Notes: generated from the sequence alone by a model not told the origin. A stretch of DNA of 14,702 bases from DASPWV01 sp046727855 (GCA_046727855.1 JBKPDL010000059.1:1-14702), one strand, 5' to 3'. Counted from the stretch's first letter, positions 7,015 through 14,283 are shown. A program made the numbers and translations.

Positions 7015-7981
7015 CCTTCTTTACGCACAGGCCGCCTGGGCTCGCCGCCGTTGGTACGAGCGCCGGCCTGAGGCCCGTCGTCGTCTGCAGCGTCCGGTGA
7101 TCAGCGTCGGTAATCTCAGCGTTGGCGGCACGGGCAAGACACCGCTCGTCGCGACGGTCGCCGGGTGGCTGCTGTCGCGCGGCGAGCGGCCGGCGATTTT
7201 GAGCCGCGGCCATGGAAGACGCGTGCGCGACGTCGGTGTCGTGCTGGTGTCGGACGGCACCGAGGTGAAGGCCGATCTTGACATCGCTGGCGATGAGCCG
7301 CTGATGCTTGCGCGCGCGATTCCGACCGCGATCGTCGCGGTTTGTGAGGATCGGTACCTCGCGGGGGTGCTGGCAGAGCGCCGGCTTGGCGCGACCGTCC
7401 ATATCCTTGACGACGGGTTCCAGCACGTTGCGCTGGCGCGCGATCTCGACGTGCTCGTTACTGCTCCTGGTGAAATCGGGAACGGACGCGTGCTACCGTT
7501 CGGCCGCTTGCGTGAACCGCGCGATGCGGCGGCGCGCGCACACGTCGTCGTGGTAATGGGTGCCGACGCGGCATCTGCACGCAGCGAGGCGTGGGCGCTG
7601 GGCATCAGTCAATCTGCAGGAGCGACGCGTGCGATAGGGGCAGTAGCGGTGGAAGGTACGGTGCTTGCCGTGGCCGGCATTGGCGATCCACAACAGTTTT
7701 TCGACGCGCTGCGCAGTGCCGGTTGTGACGTGCGCGGTACGAAAGCCTTTCCCGATCACCATCGCTATACGCGCAAGGATCTCGACGCGCTTGAGCAGGC
7801 GCGTCGCGCCGTGGACGCCGACTCGGTGGTGACGACGGCCAAAGATCTGGTTCGCTTCGAAGCGCTGGGCCGGCTGCCGTTTCAGGTGTCAGCCGTTTCG
7901 CTCTCGCTCCAGTTCGATCCGCCCGACGTGTTGTTTGCCTCGATAGACGCCGCTCTCGCGCGCGCGAGGAACGCGGCGTGA
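7007..7981 (+). CDS. lpxK: Tetraacyldisaccharide 4'-kinase
   Basis: This enzyme phosphorylates the 4' position of the lipid A disaccharide at the inner membrane using ATP. The Walker A stretch GNLSVGGTGKT is at residues 35-45 with Lys44, followed by SRG.GR, DDGFQH, the GRVLPFGRLREP segment, FPDHHRYT, and TTAKDLVRFE. These are the standard LpxK signatures. No ATG or GTG fits the expected N-terminus. The best start is a TTG at 7007 that overlaps the end of kdtA by 8 bases and gives 324 residues. The N-terminal membrane segment is short compared with E. coli LpxK. It is coupled to lpxL by a GTGA overlap. The function is sure; the exact start is not. Confidence 0.93.
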   Translation: MLDLLYAQAAWARRRWYERRPEARRRLQRPVISVGNLSVGGTGKTPLVATVAGWLLSRGERPAILSRGHGRRVRDVGVVLVSDGTEVKADLDIAGDEPLMLARAIPTAIVAVCEDRYLAGVLAERRLGATVHILDDGFQHVALARDLDVLVTAPGEIGNGRVLPFGRLREPRDAAARAHVVVVMGADAASARSEAWALGISQSAGATRAIGAVAVEGTVLAVAGIGDPQQFFDALRSAGCDVRGTKAFPDHHRYTRKDLDALEQARRAVDADSVVTTAKDLVRFEALGRLPFQVSAVSLSLQFDPPDVLFASIDAALARARNAA

Positions 7982-9069
7982 GACACCGCATCGAATTTCT
8001 TGCAGTGGCGTCCATGCGCGCACTGCTCAGTCTGTTGCCGCACGGCGCGGTGCGCGCTCTCGGCGCATCTTTCGGGGTGTTGTTCTACACGCTCGACCAG
8101 GCGCATCGCCGGATCGCGGTCTCCAATCTCATGCAGGCGTTCCCGTCGCGCTCGGCCCAGGAGTGCCGTGCCATTGCGCGGGGCGTGTTCGCGCACTTCG
8201 GGCGGTTGCTCTTTGAGATCCTGAAGTTCAGCACGCTGTCATCCGCGCAGATGATGCGACGCGTCGAGTTCGAGGGTGAGGACCGGGCGCGTCACGCGTA
8301 TGCGCACGGCAAAGGGGTTCTGTTCTTCACCGGCCACTTTGGTTTCTGGGAACTGCATGCGCTCGTACACGGCCTGCGCCTACGGCCGATCGGCGTACTC
8401 GCACGTGCCCTCGATAACCCGGATCTGAATCGTTTGCTCGAGCAGGTGCGCTCGAAGACCGGGAACTCGGTGATCTATCGCCAGGGTGCGGTGCGGCGCG
8501 TGCTGAAGACGCTCGCTGCCGGCGAAGGCGTGGCACTGCTGATCGATCAACACATGCACAGCCCGGATGCGATCTGGGTCAACTTCTTCCAGCGTCCGGC
8601 GGCCACGACCTCCACGCTGGCGGCGCTGGCACTGCGCACGGGCGCGCCGGTCGTGCCGGTGTTTGCCATTCCGTTGCCGGCCGGACGGTATCGGATGATT
8701 TACGAACATCCGGTCGAGCCACCCACGAGCGACCGTCCCGACGCCATTCGCGAATTCACGCAGCGGTGCACCGACGTTCTCGAGATGTACGTTCGCCGGC
8801 GTCCGGACTTGTGGTTGTGGATGCATCGGCGGTGGAGGAAAGAGGACGGGGAGATCAGGGAAGAAGAGAACGGGGAGATCGGGGAGATCAGGGAGGAAGA
8901 GAACAGGGAGATCAGGGAGATCAGGGAGATCAGGGAAGAAGAGAACGGGGAGATCAGGGAGATCAGGGAGGAAGAGAACAGAGAGATCAGGGAGATCAGG
9001 GAGGAAGAGAACAGAGAGATCAGGGAGCGGGAGCAGATCAGCGAGATCAAGGAGATCCGGGAGACATGA
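7978..9069 (+). CDS. lpxL: Lipid A late acyltransferase (LpxL/HtrB family) with repetitive C-terminal tail
   Basis: Residues 1-288 form a complete lysophospholipid acyltransferase-type domain that adds a secondary acyl chain to Kdo-lipid A. There is a hydrophobic N-terminal stretch, then the catalytic H-x4-E motif as His120 and Glu125 in GHFGFWE. LIDQHM is at 188-193, and WLWMHRRW near 279-286 marks the family's normal C-terminal end. Beyond it come 75 extra residues (289-363) made almost only of E, I, R, N and G in REEEN and REI/GEI units. The tail is encoded by a purine-rich minisatellite and is likely a charged helix. The GTG start overlaps the lpxK stop (GTGA), and the stop overlaps the waaF start (ATGA). 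Acceptor position and acyl chain cannot be read from the sequence. The tail may be a former spacer captured by loss of the original stop codon. Confidence 0.93.
   Translation: MRHRIEFLAVASMRALLSLLPHGAVRALGASFGVLFYTLDQAHRRIAVSNLMQAFPSRSAQECRAIARGVFAHFGRLLFEILKFSTLSSAQMMRRVEFEGEDRARHAYAHGKGVLFFTGHFGFWELHALVHGLRLRPIGVLARALDNPDLNRLLEQVRSKTGNSVIYRQGAVRRVLKTLAAGEGVALLIDQHMHSPDAIWVNFFQRPAATTSTLAALALRTGAPVVPVFAIPLPAGRYRMIYEHPVEPPTSDRPDAIREFTQRCTDVLEMYVRRRPDLWLWMHRRWRKEDGEIREEENGEIGEIREEENREIREIREIREEENGEIREIREEENREIREIREEENREIREREQISEIKEIRET
8849..9062 (+). repeat. In-frame 9/24-bp minisatellite in the 3' end of lpxL
   Basis: Thirteen copies of GAGATC begin at 8851, 8875, 8884, 8908, 8917, 8926, 8950, 8959, 8983, 8992, 9016, 9043 and 9052. 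Spacings are 24, 9, 24, 9, 9, 24, 9, 24, 9, 24, 27 and 9, all multiples of three. The 9-bp unit is GGGAGATCA; the 24-bp unit adds a GGGAGGAAGAGAACA-like 15-mer. Together they build a 33-bp higher-order repeat. The plus strand is almost entirely purine. Both the lpxL frame (E-I-R) and the waaF frame (G-D-Q) stay open through it. Confidence 0.95.
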
Positions 9070-10088
9070 TCGCGCGGCCGGAACGATTGGTGGTGGTCGC
9101 GCCGACCTGGCTGGGTGATGCCGTCATGGCGTTGCCGCTTGTTGCCGACCTGCACCGCGAATGGTCCGACACGCACCTCACGGTGGCGGGGAGACCGCCG
9201 GTTGCGGCGCTGTTCGAGATGGTTGACGACGTGGACGATGTGATCGTGTTCGAGGGACGCGGTGGGATTGGAGCGGTTCGCGGGGCGGCGAAGAACGCAC
9301 GGGTGCTGCGCCATGGCAACTTCGACGCGGCGTTGCTGCTGCCGAATTCGTTTGTGTCGGCATGGGTTGCGTTCAGCGCCGCGATTCCCGAGCGATGGGG
9401 CTTCCGCAGCGACCTGCGCGGTCCATTATTGACGCGCGCGCTGGCGCGGCCGGCGAAGAACGTGCACCAGGCCACGTATTATCAGACGCTCGCCTCGGCA
9501 CTCGGTCTGGTACCGGGTCCGCCGTACGCGCGTGTAACGGTAAGCCACGACGCGCGCACGCGCGCCCACGCGCTGCTGGAGAGCGCAGGCCTGGAGCGCG
9601 ACGCCGGTTTTGTGGCCATGGCGCCGGGCGCTGCGTATGGCCGCGCGAAGCAATGGTTGCCGGAGCGATATGCCGAACTCACGCGCTTGCTCGCGGGCGA
9701 ACGCGGTCTGCGGTCGGTATTGATTGGTTCGCGGGCCGATGCCGCTGTTTGCGGCACTATCGCCTCGGCCGCAACCGGAACCATCGATCTTGCCGGCCGC
9801 ACCGATCTGCCGGCGCTCGCGGCGGTGCTGTCGCTGGCGGATGCGGTGGTTGCCAACGATTCGGGGGCCATGCACCTGGCGGCCGCGGTGGGCGCCCGCG
9901 TAGTCGCAGTGTTTGGATCGACGAATGAAAAGAAGACGGCGCCGCTGGCGTTTGCCGCCGATCGACCGGCAGCAACAGTGGTTGCGACCAATGTCTGGTG
10001 CCGTCCGTGCATGTTGCGCGAGTGCCCGATTGATCATCGTTGCATGACCGGAATACACGCGCGCGACGTGTTTGACAAACTCTTATGA
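9066..10088 (+). CDS. waaF: ADP-heptose:LPS heptosyltransferase (WaaF type, GT9)
   Basis: This 340-residue GT-B glycosyltransferase adds L-glycero-D-manno-heptose to the LPS inner core from ADP-heptose on the cytoplasmic face. The N-terminal APTWLGDAVMALP carries the catalytic-type Asp18. The C-terminal half has APGAAYGRAKQWLP.RY near 186-202 and NDSGAMHLAAA at 264-274. The family's cysteine signature C-R-P-C...R-E-C-P-I-D-H-R-C is at about 312-326. Length is normal. The frame extends upstream through the lpxL repeat tract, but the ATG at 9066 is right for the family. It overlaps the lpxL stop as ATGA and follows an AAGGAGAT ribosome binding site (9049-9056) supplied by the repeat. It is coupled to gmhB by another ATGA overlap. 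It is the only heptosyltransferase in the window, so whether it adds heptose I, II or both is open. Confidence 0.94.
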   Translation: MIARPERLVVVAPTWLGDAVMALPLVADLHREWSDTHLTVAGRPPVAALFEMVDDVDDVIVFEGRGGIGAVRGAAKNARVLRHGNFDAALLLPNSFVSAWVAFSAAIPERWGFRSDLRGPLLTRALARPAKNVHQATYYQTLASALGLVPGPPYARVTVSHDARTRAHALLESAGLERDAGFVAMAPGAAYGRAKQWLPERYAELTRLLAGERGLRSVLIGSRADAAVCGTIASAATGTIDLAGRTDLPALAAVLSLADAVVANDSGAMHLAAAVGARVVAVFGSTNEKKTAPLAFAADRPAATVVATNVWCRPCMLRECPIDHRCMTGIHARDVFDKLL

Positions 10089-10660
10089 GGCCAGCGGTAT
10101 TTCTCGATCGCGACGGCACCATTTTGGACGAGCTCGGCTACCTCATGCCCTCGTCCACGATCACTATTTATCCCTGGAGCGCCGACGCGATTCGGCTGCT
10201 CAAACGCGCCGGCTTCGTGGTGGTGATGATCACGAATCAGGGCGGCATCGGCCTTGGTCTCTACGATCACGCGTTTGTCGAAGCCACGCACGACCTGCTC
10301 ACCAGGCAGTTTGCCGAGGCAGGCGCGGAGATCGACGCCTGGTATTACTGCCCCCACCATCCTGAGGCGGTTCTCGAGCAATACCGGGTCAAGTGCGGTT
10401 GCCGCAAGCCCGCGCCGGGCATGCTGCACGACGCGGCGCGCGATCTGAAGCTCGATCTCCAGCAGTCGTGGGTCGTCGGCGATCAGTGGCGCGACGTGCA
10501 GCTCGCGCACGTCGCCGGCTGCCAGTCGGTGCTGTTGCGTACCGGCCACGGCATCCTTCAGGAATCATCGTGGCCGACCGACGTGGCGCCGCCGACAGCG
10601 ACCTGCGACAACCTGATGGCCGCCGTGTCGCTGATTTTGGGGGAGTCGGCGGCGTCTTGA
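10085..10660 (+). CDS. gmhB: D-glycero-D-manno-heptose 1,7-bisphosphate 7-phosphatase
   Basis: This 191-residue HAD-superfamily phosphatase removes the 7-phosphate during ADP-heptose synthesis. FLDRDGTI gives the nucleophile Asp8 and acid/base Asp10. TNQGGI at 50-55 is motif II, KP at 108-109 gives the motif III lysine, and VGDQWRD near 131-137 carries the Mg-binding Asp133. A zinc site typical of GmhB is formed by Cys89, His91, Cys104 and Cys106 (C-P-H...C-G-C). Length and all motifs are normal. The ATG overlaps the waaF stop by four bases. It acts between HldA and HldC, both encoded just downstream. The close homologue HisB-N shares the fold, but the LPS context supports GmhB. Confidence 0.95.
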   Translation: MRPAVFLDRDGTILDELGYLMPSSTITIYPWSADAIRLLKRAGFVVVMITNQGGIGLGLYDHAFVEATHDLLTRQFAEAGAEIDAWYYCPHHPEAVLEQYRVKCGCRKPAPGMLHDAARDLKLDLQQSWVVGDQWRDVQLAHVAGCQSVLLRTGHGILQESSWPTDVAPPTATCDNLMAAVSLILGESAAS

Positions 10661-10678
10661 TAACCTCAATGGCTGCGC

Positions 10679-11665
10679 ATGCCTGATCTGGGCGGGTTGA
10701 TCGACCGATTTGCCAGGACGCGAATTCTCGTCTTCGGCGATTTGATCGCTGACGAATTTGTCTACGGCCGGGTCGCGCGCATTTCGCGCGAGGCGCCGGT
10801 CTTGATTCTCGAATACGACTCCACCGAGATCCTTCCCGGCGGGGCGGGCAATGCCGCGCACAATGCCGCGACGCTCGGCGCGCGGGTCTCGGTTTCCGGC
10901 ATCGCCGGCCGCGACGAAGCAGGGCGGCGTCTGCTGGCAGCGTTGCCGCGTCGCGTCGACCGGGATGGCGTGGTAAGGCCGGCCGACTACGTGACGCCGA
11001 TCAAAACGCGCATCCTCGCCGGCGGGATTCACTCAGCGAAGCAGCAAGTCGTGCGCATCGATCGTCAGAACGAGGGCATCACCGATCGTCACCGTGCGGC
11101 CGTCGAACGTGCCGCAGCCGGCGCGCTCGCGCGCGTCGATGCGCTTCTCGTCTCCGATTACGGGTCGGGACTGGTGCGCCCGGCGTTTGTCGCGGAGCTC
11201 GCGCGTGCCGCCCGTGCATCGGGGCGGCGGATTCCCGTGCTGATCGATTCGCGCTATGCGCTGACCCGTTACAAGGGTCTAACCGCGTGTACGCCGAACG
11301 AATCCGAAGTGGAGCAGGTGCTCGGCGTACGGATCAACGACAACATGCGCGTGCTCGAGCGCGCCGGCCGCACGCTGCTCGATCGCACACGCATGCAGAG
11401 CGTGCTGATAACGCGCGGCAGCCGTGGCATGGCGCTGTTCGAGCCGACCAAGGCTACGGTGCACATTCCGATTTACGGGTCCGACCAGATCGCCGACGTC
11501 ACCGGTGCCGGCGACACCGTGATGGCTACGATGACGCTCACGCTGGCGGCCGGCGGCACCTTCGAAGACGCCGCGCGCCTTGCCAATTACGCCGGCGGCC
11601 TGGTTGTCATGAAGCGGGGGACGGCGACCATCACCGCATCCGAGTTGCGCCGCGCGCTGGGATGA
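10679..11665 (+). CDS. hldA: D-glycero-beta-D-manno-heptose-7-phosphate kinase
   Basis: This 328-residue PfkB/ribokinase-family kinase phosphorylates heptose 7-phosphate at C1. The N-terminal VFGDLIADEFVYG and PGGAGNAAHNAA (about 53-64) are the substrate-binding signatures. ADVTGAGDTV at 272-281 is the PfkB signature with the catalytic base Asp279. It corresponds to the N-terminal half of the fused HldE of E. coli; the nucleotidyltransferase half is a separate gene (hldC) downstream. It begins 18 bases after gmhB without a clear Shine-Dalgarno sequence, and its stop overlaps the next gene as ATGA. The anomeric specificity (beta, ADP pathway) is inferred from the LPS context. Confidence 0.94.
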   Translation: MPDLGGLIDRFARTRILVFGDLIADEFVYGRVARISREAPVLILEYDSTEILPGGAGNAAHNAATLGARVSVSGIAGRDEAGRRLLAALPRRVDRDGVVRPADYVTPIKTRILAGGIHSAKQQVVRIDRQNEGITDRHRAAVERAAAGALARVDALLVSDYGSGLVRPAFVAELARAARASGRRIPVLIDSRYALTRYKGLTACTPNESEVEQVLGVRINDNMRVLERAGRTLLDRTRMQSVLITRGSRGMALFEPTKATVHIPIYGSDQIADVTGAGDTVMATMTLTLAAGGTFEDAARLANYAGGLVVMKRGTATITASELRRALG

Positions 11666-13140
11666 CTGCGTTTCCGACGCTCATCGCGTCAGCGAGTCTC
11701 GCCTTTCTCACCGCCGCGGTGATTACCCTGATCGTCCGGTCGATTGCGCGGCACCACTCCTGGCTCGCGCTGCCGCGGACCGATCGTTGGCATCGCGAGC
11801 CGACGGCCCTCTTTGGCGGGATCGCCATCTATCTAGCCTTTGCCGCCGGACTCCTCGTGTTCGTTTCTCCATCGCGCGCGCTGACCGGGCTGCTGCTGTT
11901 GACGACCGTGATGTTTCTCACCGGACTCATCGATGACATCCGCGAGCTCAAACCGCAAAGCAAGCTCGTGGTGCAACTCACCTGCGGTCTGCTGCTCTAC
12001 ACATCGGGTTATCACTTCAACGACGCTATCCCGTGGTGGATCGATCTCGGGTTCGTCGTCTTCTGGGTGGTGGCGATTACCAACGCGATGAATCTTCTGG
12101 ACAACATGAACGGCCTGGCGGCGGGCACCGCCGTGATCGCCGGCGTGTTTCGCCTCCTGCTGTACGTGCGCACCGGCAATCCTGACGGAGCCGTCGCATC
12201 AGCGGTGTTCGTCGGCGCGGTCGCCGGATTCCTCATCTTCAACTTTCCACGCGCCACCGTGTTCATGGGCGACAGCGGCAGCTTCACCATCGGATTTGCC
12301 CTCGCTGCGCTCAATCTCACGAGCAGCCAGGCCTTCACCAAGAGCGTGTTTTCGGTGCTCCTCTTCCCGGTGCTGGTTCTCGCGATTCCGATTTTCGACA
12401 CGGCGTTCGTGTCGGTGCTTCGCTATTTTTCCGGGCGCGCGGTCAGCCAGGGTGGCCGCGATCACACGTCGCATCGCCTGGTCGCGGTCGGCCTGAGCGA
12501 ACCAGCCGCAGTGATCATCCTCTGGGCGATCTCGATTGCGGCCGGCTCCATCGCCTATGTGCTGTACGAGGTCGGTTTCTCGTACGCCTGGTTCGTCGGC
12601 GCACTGCTCGTCCTGGGCCTCGTGCTGTTTGGCGTTGTGCTCGGCCGCGTGCGCGTCTACGCCGAAGACGATCCGGGCGCCGCCAAAGGCGCCGGCTTTC
12701 TGCTGCCGACCGAGGTGCGTTACAAGCGTCAGTCGCTCTGGGTGATCCTCGATTTGCTCACGATTGTGCTGGCGCTGTACGCCTCGGCGCTGCTCGTCGC
12801 CGATCCCGCAGCCAATGCCGGCACGTTTTTCGAGGCCGGACGCCTCGCGCCGGTGACCGTTGGCGTGGTGCTGCTCACGCTGTTTGCGCGCGGGTTGTAT
12901 CGCGTCGATTGGCAGGAGGTGGGCGTGCGTGAAGTGCGGACGATTGTCGCAGGCGCCGCGATCGGCCTGGCGGCGACGTGGCTGCTCGACGCGACGCTCT
13001 TTCGCACCGACCGACTTGGGCCGCGCCTGCTGGTCGCGGCGTGGGGGGCGATGGTGATTGCGTTGGGAGGCACACGTGTGTTCGTGCGCACGCTCGACGA
13101 GAAGATTCGCAGGTGGGCGCCGCAAAAACGTGGTGAGTGA
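11662..13140 (+). CDS. Polyprenyl-phosphate sugar-1-phosphate transferase (WecA/TagO type) with C-terminal FlaA1-like membrane module
   Basis: This 492-residue multi-pass membrane protein probably transfers a sugar-1-phosphate (GlcNAc-type) from a UDP-sugar to undecaprenyl phosphate, starting an O-antigen or other glycan. The first 330 residues hold the MraY/WecA-superfamily signatures: GLIDDIRELKP with Asp91-Asp92, NAMNLLDNMNGLA at 141-152 with Asp147, and FMGDSGS at 201-207. GRDHTSHRL at 265-273 is the cytoplasmic histidine motif. About ten hydrophobic segments are visible. Residues about 353-475 are extra. They comprise Y-K-R-Q, further hydrophobic segments, and GLYRVDWQEVGVREVRTIV, which resembles the N-terminal membrane module of FlaA1/CapD/WbpM sugar dehydratases, without their catalytic SDR domain. 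The ATG overlaps the hldA stop. Sugar specificity cannot be read. The core family is sure; the C-terminal resemblance is by eye. Confidence 0.9.
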   Translation: MTAFPTLIASASLAFLTAAVITLIVRSIARHHSWLALPRTDRWHREPTALFGGIAIYLAFAAGLLVFVSPSRALTGLLLLTTVMFLTGLIDDIRELKPQSKLVVQLTCGLLLYTSGYHFNDAIPWWIDLGFVVFWVVAITNAMNLLDNMNGLAAGTAVIAGVFRLLLYVRTGNPDGAVASAVFVGAVAGFLIFNFPRATVFMGDSGSFTIGFALAALNLTSSQAFTKSVFSVLLFPVLVLAIPIFDTAFVSVLRYFSGRAVSQGGRDHTSHRLVAVGLSEPAAVIILWAISIAAGSIAYVLYEVGFSYAWFVGALLVLGLVLFGVVLGRVRVYAEDDPGAAKGAGFLLPTEVRYKRQSLWVILDLLTIVLALYASALLVADPAANAGTFFEAGRLAPVTVGVVLLTLFARGLYRVDWQEVGVREVRTIVAGAAIGLAATWLLDATLFRTDRLGPRLLVAAWGAMVIALGGTRVFVRTLDEKIRRWAPQKRGE

Positions 13141-13616
13141 TGGGCGAAGTGCTGGATCGCGATCGGCTCGTGGCGCAGGTGGCGCGCAATCGCGCGCGCG
13201 GCCTGACGCATGCGTTTGCCAATGGCGGATTCGATCTGCTCCATGTCGGGCACGTGCGGTATCTCGAAGCCGCCCGCCGCGAGGCCGATCGCCTGATCGT
13301 CGCAATCAATGACGATGACTCGGTGCGCGGGATAAAGGGACCAAACCGGCCGATTGTGCCGGCGCCGGATCGCGCCGTGCTCGTGGCCGCGTTGCGTGCC
13401 GTCGATTACGTGATCATCTTTTCGCAGCCGACGGTGGCGGAGCTGCTGATGCTGCTCAAGCCGGACGTGCACTGCAAGGGGACGGACTACACGATGGAGA
13501 CGGTGCCCGAGCGCGACACCGTACGCGCCTACGGCGGGCGGATTGCGATCGTGGGTGATCCCAAGGATCATTCGACGCGCGATTTGCTCGAGCGCATTCG
13601 AGAATCGGGGACCTGA
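13140..13616 (+). CDS. hldC: D-glycero-beta-D-manno-heptose 1-phosphate adenylyltransferase
   Basis: This 158-residue cytidylyltransferase-like enzyme makes ADP-D-glycero-D-manno-heptose from heptose 1-phosphate and ATP. FANGGFDLLHVGHVRYLEAA contains the H-x-G-H motif as His35 and His38. KGPNRPIVP.PDRA near 66-79 and a closing S-T-R-D-L-L-E-R-I near the C-terminus complete the signature. Most relatives read NGCFD where this has NGGFD. The gene matches the C-terminal half of fused HldE. I use the ATG at 13140, which overlaps the previous stop as TGATG; a GTG one codon earlier is also possible. With hldA and gmhB it covers three of the ADP-heptose steps; GmhA and HldD are not in the window. Confidence 0.93.
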   Translation: MGEVLDRDRLVAQVARNRARGLTHAFANGGFDLLHVGHVRYLEAARREADRLIVAINDDDSVRGIKGPNRPIVPAPDRAVLVAALRAVDYVIIFSQPTVAELLMLLKPDVHCKGTDYTMETVPERDTVRAYGGRIAIVGDPKDHSTRDLLERIRESGT

Positions 13617-13630
13617 GGTTCGCGCGACTC

Positions 13631-13774
13631 ATGAACTGTATCTTCATCGTTCGCATGAGTGCGCTCGGATCACAAGAAAAAGTGGCAGAACAGCCGCATG
13701 TCATTGCTGACATCCAGATTGATGACGTGACGGCGGCGGTCGATCGTCGTCTCGCGAAAGTTCGCGCTGCATGA
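13631..13774 (+). CDS. 47-residue small ORF between hldC and the methyltransferase
   Basis: An ATG 14 bases after hldC opens a 47-residue frame that ends in TGA overlapping the next start codon as ATGA, the junction style used throughout this operon. The peptide begins MNCIFIVRMSALG. It then becomes acidic and polar, with an I-A-D-I-Q-I-D-D segment, and ends in a basic A-V-D-R-R-L-A-K-V-R helix. A second in-frame Met nine residues in is an alternative start. There is no strong ribosome binding site and I recognise no family. Its support is position and overlap only. Confidence 0.4.
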   Translation: MNCIFIVRMSALGSQEKVAEQPHVIADIQIDDVTAAVDRRLAKVRAA

Positions 13775-14283
13775 CGCGTCTGCTTGCCCGCTGGCGGGTG
13801 ACATTGGGCTTTGGCCTTGCCGTCCTCGTCCTCTGGCTGGCGCAGCCTACGTGGAGCTCGCTGATCGTCGGCGGCGTTGTCGCGGCGTGCGGCGAAGCGA
13901 TCCGCGTGTGGGCGGCCGGCCATCTCGAAAAGAGCCGCGAGGTCACGCGCTCCGGACCCTATCGCTGGACGCGTCACCCGCTCTATGTCGGCTCGATCGG
14001 GATCGCGATTGGCGTCGCGATCGCTTCAGTCAGCAGTGTCGTCGCGACCGTCATCGCGGTTTACGTCGGCACGACGATCCCGGCGGCAGTGGTGGCGGAG
14101 GAGCGCCATCTGCGCGAGAAGTTTGGCGGCGCGTACGACGCCTACGCGAAGCGCGAGTCTCCGCGCATGGCGCGGCGCTTCAGCCTCACACGCGCACGCA
14201 AGAATCGAGAGTATGAGGCGATTGCCGGCCTGATTGTCGGCTTCGCGCTCCTTGCGCTGAAGGTCCAGCTTTCGATACGATAG
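13771..14283 (+). CDS. ICMT/phospholipid methyltransferase-like membrane protein
   Basis: This 170-residue integral membrane protein looks like the isoprenylcysteine carboxyl methyltransferase (ICMT)/PEMT-like superfamily, which uses S-adenosylmethionine. It has hydrophobic segments at about 11-24, 30-50, 72-107 (two passes) and 150-166. The diagnostic C-terminal SAM-binding half is GPYRWTRHPLYVG at 62-74 and EERHLREKFGGAYDAYAKR at 110-128. The catalytic domain is complete for the bacterial short form. Bacteria lack classical prenylated CAAX proteins, so the acceptor is unknown; a lipid, a quinone-like molecule or an envelope glycolipid is possible. It is the last gene of the operon, coupled to the small ORF by ATGA. 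No clear terminator follows before the tRNA genes. Confidence 0.83.
   Translation: MTRLLARWRVTLGFGLAVLVLWLAQPTWSSLIVGGVVAACGEAIRVWAAGHLEKSREVTRSGPYRWTRHPLYVGSIGIAIGVAIASVSSVVATVIAVYVGTTIPAAVVAEERHLREKFGGAYDAYAKRESPRMARRFSLTRARKNREYEAIAGLIVGFALLALKVQLSIR

Noticed and set aside
8849..9062. Spaced repeats resembling a CRISPR array
   Set aside because: Units are 9 and 15 bases with no unique spacers of 25-40 bases and no cas genes; this is a simple minisatellite.
8766..9065. N-terminal extension of waaF through the repeat tract (G-D-Q repeats)
   Set aside because: The same bases encode the lpxL tail in another frame. The family start is the ATG at 9066, with a ribosome binding site and ATGA overlap. 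The repeat is open in several frames because it has no stop-forming triplets.
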